Source: Glycomyces albidus
Lineage (GTDB): Bacteria; Actinomycetota; Actinomycetes; Mycobacteriales; Micromonosporaceae
DNA length: 64,000 nucleotides
Reading direction: 5' to 3'
Assembly (NCBI RefSeq): GCF_009451885.1
Contig: NZ_WIAO01000002.1
Location: 186,001 to 250,000, forward strand
This document shows positions 62,366-64,000 of this stretch, piece after piece. Within the stretch, counting starts at the first letter, position 1. Every line of letters starts with the position of its first letter. Position numbers and translations under genes: made by a program. A model generated the notes under the pieces. That model did not search any database, was not told the origin of the DNA, and was given only the letters and a program-made list of their open reading frames with translations.

Positions 62366-62403
62366 CCGCGGGCGCACCGTGCAACCGCGCGGTGCGCCCG
62401 CGG
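62366..62403 (+). terminator. Terminator after the peroxiredoxin gene
   Basis: A perfect 14-bp stem (62366-62379 with 62390-62403) with a 10-nt loop. A direct repeat of CGCGCCGATCTCCG precedes it (near 62326 and 62354). Confidence 0.65.
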
Positions 62404-62445
62404 CGTATAGGCGGGCATCAGCCCCTGAGAGAACGGGTTCCCATC

Positions 62446-63585
62446 GTGCCGCCGAAGACCCGAATCGCCGCCGCCCTCGCGATCCCGCTGGCCGCCGCCG
62501 GCTGCTCCTGGTTCGAGCCCGAAGCGGAGGACCTCGACTTCGCCGAGTACGAGCAGCAGCTCACCGAGACCTACAACGAGAGCGTGCGGCTGTCGGCCGA
62601 ACTCGACGCCGCCGAACACCGGATCATCCAGTCGTGCCTGGAAGCCCAGGGCTTCACCGTCCACGACCCCTCCGAGTTCATCGTGTTCGAGGAGGAGCGG
62701 GACTCCTTCATGGACCAGCCGCCGTACCTGTGGTTCCTGCCCACCGCCGAGGAGGCCGAGCGGCGCGGGTTCTGGCAGTGGGCCGAACTCGGGACCGAGG
62801 ACGTCGAGGACGGGGAGGCGCTGGCGGCCGAGAACGAGGCGTTCAAGACCGGGATGGGCTGGCTCGTGTTCGACGCCGAGGACCTGGAGCCGCAGGAGGG
62901 GCCGGAGTTCGACACCCTGTCCGAGGACGAGCGGTTCGCCTGGTACGTGGCCTACGGGGGCGAGGCGTGGGCGACGGCCATGCAGCCCGAGCTCGCCGGC
63001 GTCGAGGAACCCGAGACCGGCGAGGACGACGAGGGGGAAGCGGGCAACCCTCCGCTCGGCGGCTGCAAGCTCGAGATGATCGAAGCCGTCTACGGCGGCC
63101 TCGAGGAGGGCGAGGACGAGTACTCCGTCCGGCCGGACCAGCCCGACGGCAACTGGTCCGCCATGAACGAGCGGTACCGAGAGGGCACCGCCGAGGCCGA
63201 GAACGCGTTCCTCGACTGCCTCGACGGGCGCGGCCACGCCGGCTGGGAGTTCTACGAGGGCCAGATCCTCGTCCACTCCTACCTCGTGGAGGCCGGCGAC
63301 GGCGAGTACCCGCTCACCTCCTACCCCGACGCCGGCGTGCGCTGGCCCGACCCGCCGACCGACGTCCCCGACGAGGGCGATGCCCAGGGCTGGCTCGACT
63401 TCGAGCGGGCCCTCGCCGTCGACTTCGCCGAGTGCGGCGACGAGTCCGGCTTCCGCAAGGCCGCCGAGCACGCCTGGCAGCAGGCGCAGCTCCGGTACTA
63501 CCTCGACATCGAGGGCGCGACCTTCGCGTGGCAGGCCGAGATGAGAGACCTCATCGAGCGAGCCCAGGAGGTCATCGGGGGCTGA
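62446..63585 (+). CDS. Acidic predicted lipoprotein of unknown function
   Basis: 379 aa from GTG 62446 (VPPKTRIAAALAIPL). It has a short lipoprotein signal with lipobox AAAGC, Cys near residue 21, so Lgt should lipidate it. The mature protein is strongly acidic and rich in Trp/Tyr and Glu, with spaced Cys (IIQSCLEAQGF, LGGCKLEMIEA, AFLDCLDGRGH, DFAECGDESGF) in similar helix contexts, suggesting disulfide pairs. I recognise only a general resemblance to uncharacterised actinobacterial lipoproteins. It overlaps the 3' end of the convergent CDF gene by 14 bp. Confidence 0.7.
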   Translation: MPPKTRIAAALAIPLAAAGCSWFEPEAEDLDFAEYEQQLTETYNESVRLSAELDAAEHRIIQSCLEAQGFTVHDPSEFIVFEEERDSFMDQPPYLWFLPTAEEAERRGFWQWAELGTEDVEDGEALAAENEAFKTGMGWLVFDAEDLEPQEGPEFDTLSEDERFAWYVAYGGEAWATAMQPELAGVEEPETGEDDEGEAGNPPLGGCKLEMIEAVYGGLEEGEDEYSVRPDQPDGNWSAMNERYREGTAEAENAFLDCLDGRGHAGWEFYEGQILVHSYLVEAGDGEYPLTSYPDAGVRWPDPPTDVPDEGDAQGWLDFERALAVDFAECGDESGFRKAAEHAWQQAQLRYYLDIEGATFAWQAEMRDLIERAQEVIGG

Positions 63586-64000
63586 GTCCCGCGTCGCCGC
63601 CGTGCTCTGGTGAGGCATTGCCTCCGTCCACCGAGGGGGAGTCGCCGCCGTCCTGCAGAGGGGCGTCGCCCCAGGGGCTCAGGTACACGTACGTGATCTG
63701 CGGGTAGCGCTCGCGCAGTCGCGCTTCGGCGGCGCGGCTGGCCGCTTCGATCGCGGCGCCGTCGGCGCTGTCGCGGTAGTCGATCTTGGCCGCGACCAGC
63801 ACCGAGGTCGGCCCGAGCTGGAGGGTCAGCAGCTCCTGGACGGCCGCGATCTCCTCTCCCGCTTCGAGCTGCGTCCGCACCGCCGCCTGGAAGCGCGGCG
63901 GCAGGCTCCGTCCGATCAGGAGCGACAGGTTGGCGTGGCCGAGCATCACCGCGACCACCAGCAGCAGCACCCCGATGAGGATCGAGGCGCCGCCGTCGAA
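63572..64000 (-). CDS. Cation diffusion facilitator transporter, C-terminal part (5' end beyond window)
   Basis: The frame is open to base 64000, so only the last 142 residues are visible. DGGASILIGVLLLVVAVMLG is the last membrane region. The cytoplasmic domain follows (LQLGPTSVLVAAKIDYRD, AARAAEARLRERYP, ITYVYLSPWG), which in CDF proteins forms the ferredoxin-like dimer that senses Zn or another divalent metal. The tail after YLSPWG is low-complexity Asp/Gly/Ser. Metal specificity lies in the missing helices. Confidence 0.75.
   Translation of the reverse strand, partial: FDGGASILIGVLLLVVAVMLGHANLSLLIGRSLPPRFQAAVRTQLEAGEEIAAVQELLTLQLGPTSVLVAAKIDYRDSADGAAIEAASRAAEARLRERYPQITYVYLSPWGDAPLQDGGDSPSVDGGNASPEHGGDAGLSPR

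Overview
The window is a 64 kb piece of a very GC-rich actinomycete chromosome. The evidence is the strong G/C bias at third codon positions, many GTG/TTG starts, and several families that are essentially actinobacterial (DUF3040, DUF3052, DUF4191, a PucR-type FasR regulator, homodimeric AceE, a hisI-trp-lgt block). I cannot fix the genus from sequence alone; Glycomycetales, Micromonosporales or Streptomycetales-like lineages all fit. Both ends are truncated: a ROK regulator enters at base 1 and a cation-diffusion-facilitator gene leaves at base 64000.

Layout. 1-6 kb: ROK regulator, an ABC-2 exporter pair, an orphan ABC ATPase, an exported alpha/beta hydrolase and a dispersed intergenic repeat. 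6-10.5 kb: lipB alone, then a complete GluABCD-type polar amino-acid importer. 10.6-13.5 kb: a CooC-like ATPase with a small conserved partner, then a membrane protein/TetR operon with twin palindromic operators. 13.5-19 kb: hisF, an 8-copy heptanucleotide array, a heterodimeric ABC exporter and a flavin-reductase-like gene. 19-24 kb: two medium-chain oxidoreductases around a GlxA-type AraC regulator, then a BCCT osmolyte transporter. 24-30 kb: a RibD_C reductase diverging from hisI-trpM-trpC-trpB-trpA, then lgt. 30-34.6 kb: FAD monooxygenase, acetyltransferase, a DUF234-like protein without its ATPase, and a GDP-mannose 3,5-epimerase coupled to a WecG/TagA glycosyltransferase. 34.7-40.6 kb: methyltransferase, two-component system, phosphodiesterase, dinB, DUF3040. 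40.8-47.9 kb: lipA-DUF4191, purC, a second two-component system, and an asparagine synthetase with a (Gln-Pro)9 tail. 48-52.6 kb: a PepSY membrane protein fused to a DyP peroxidase, a histidine-bearing membrane protein and a DUF418 protein. 53-64 kb: the fatty-acid core fasR-fabD-fabH-acpP-fabF, trxA, aceE, DUF3052, an AhpE peroxiredoxin, a lipoprotein and the CDF fragment.

Most of the window is conserved housekeeping metabolism: histidine, tryptophan, purine, lipoate, type II fatty acid synthesis and pyruvate dehydrogenase. lipA/lipB, aceE and fabDHF-acpP fit together, because lipoate made from octanoyl-ACP is used by the dehydrogenase complex. The least ordinary items are the PepSY-DyP fusion with a twin-arginine-like segment inside a polytopic protein, the epimerase/glycosyltransferase pair with plant-type catalytic residues, the CooC-like ATPase module behind an AT-rich operator-like site, and several repeat structures (a 25-bp dispersed repeat, a 35-bp array grown from the fabF stop, 7-bp and 6-bp arrays).

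Transcription signals are unusually legible. Many genes start 6-7 nt after a TANNNT hexamer with no Shine-Dalgarno, which suggests leaderless mRNAs. Strong perfect hairpins separate most convergent pairs.
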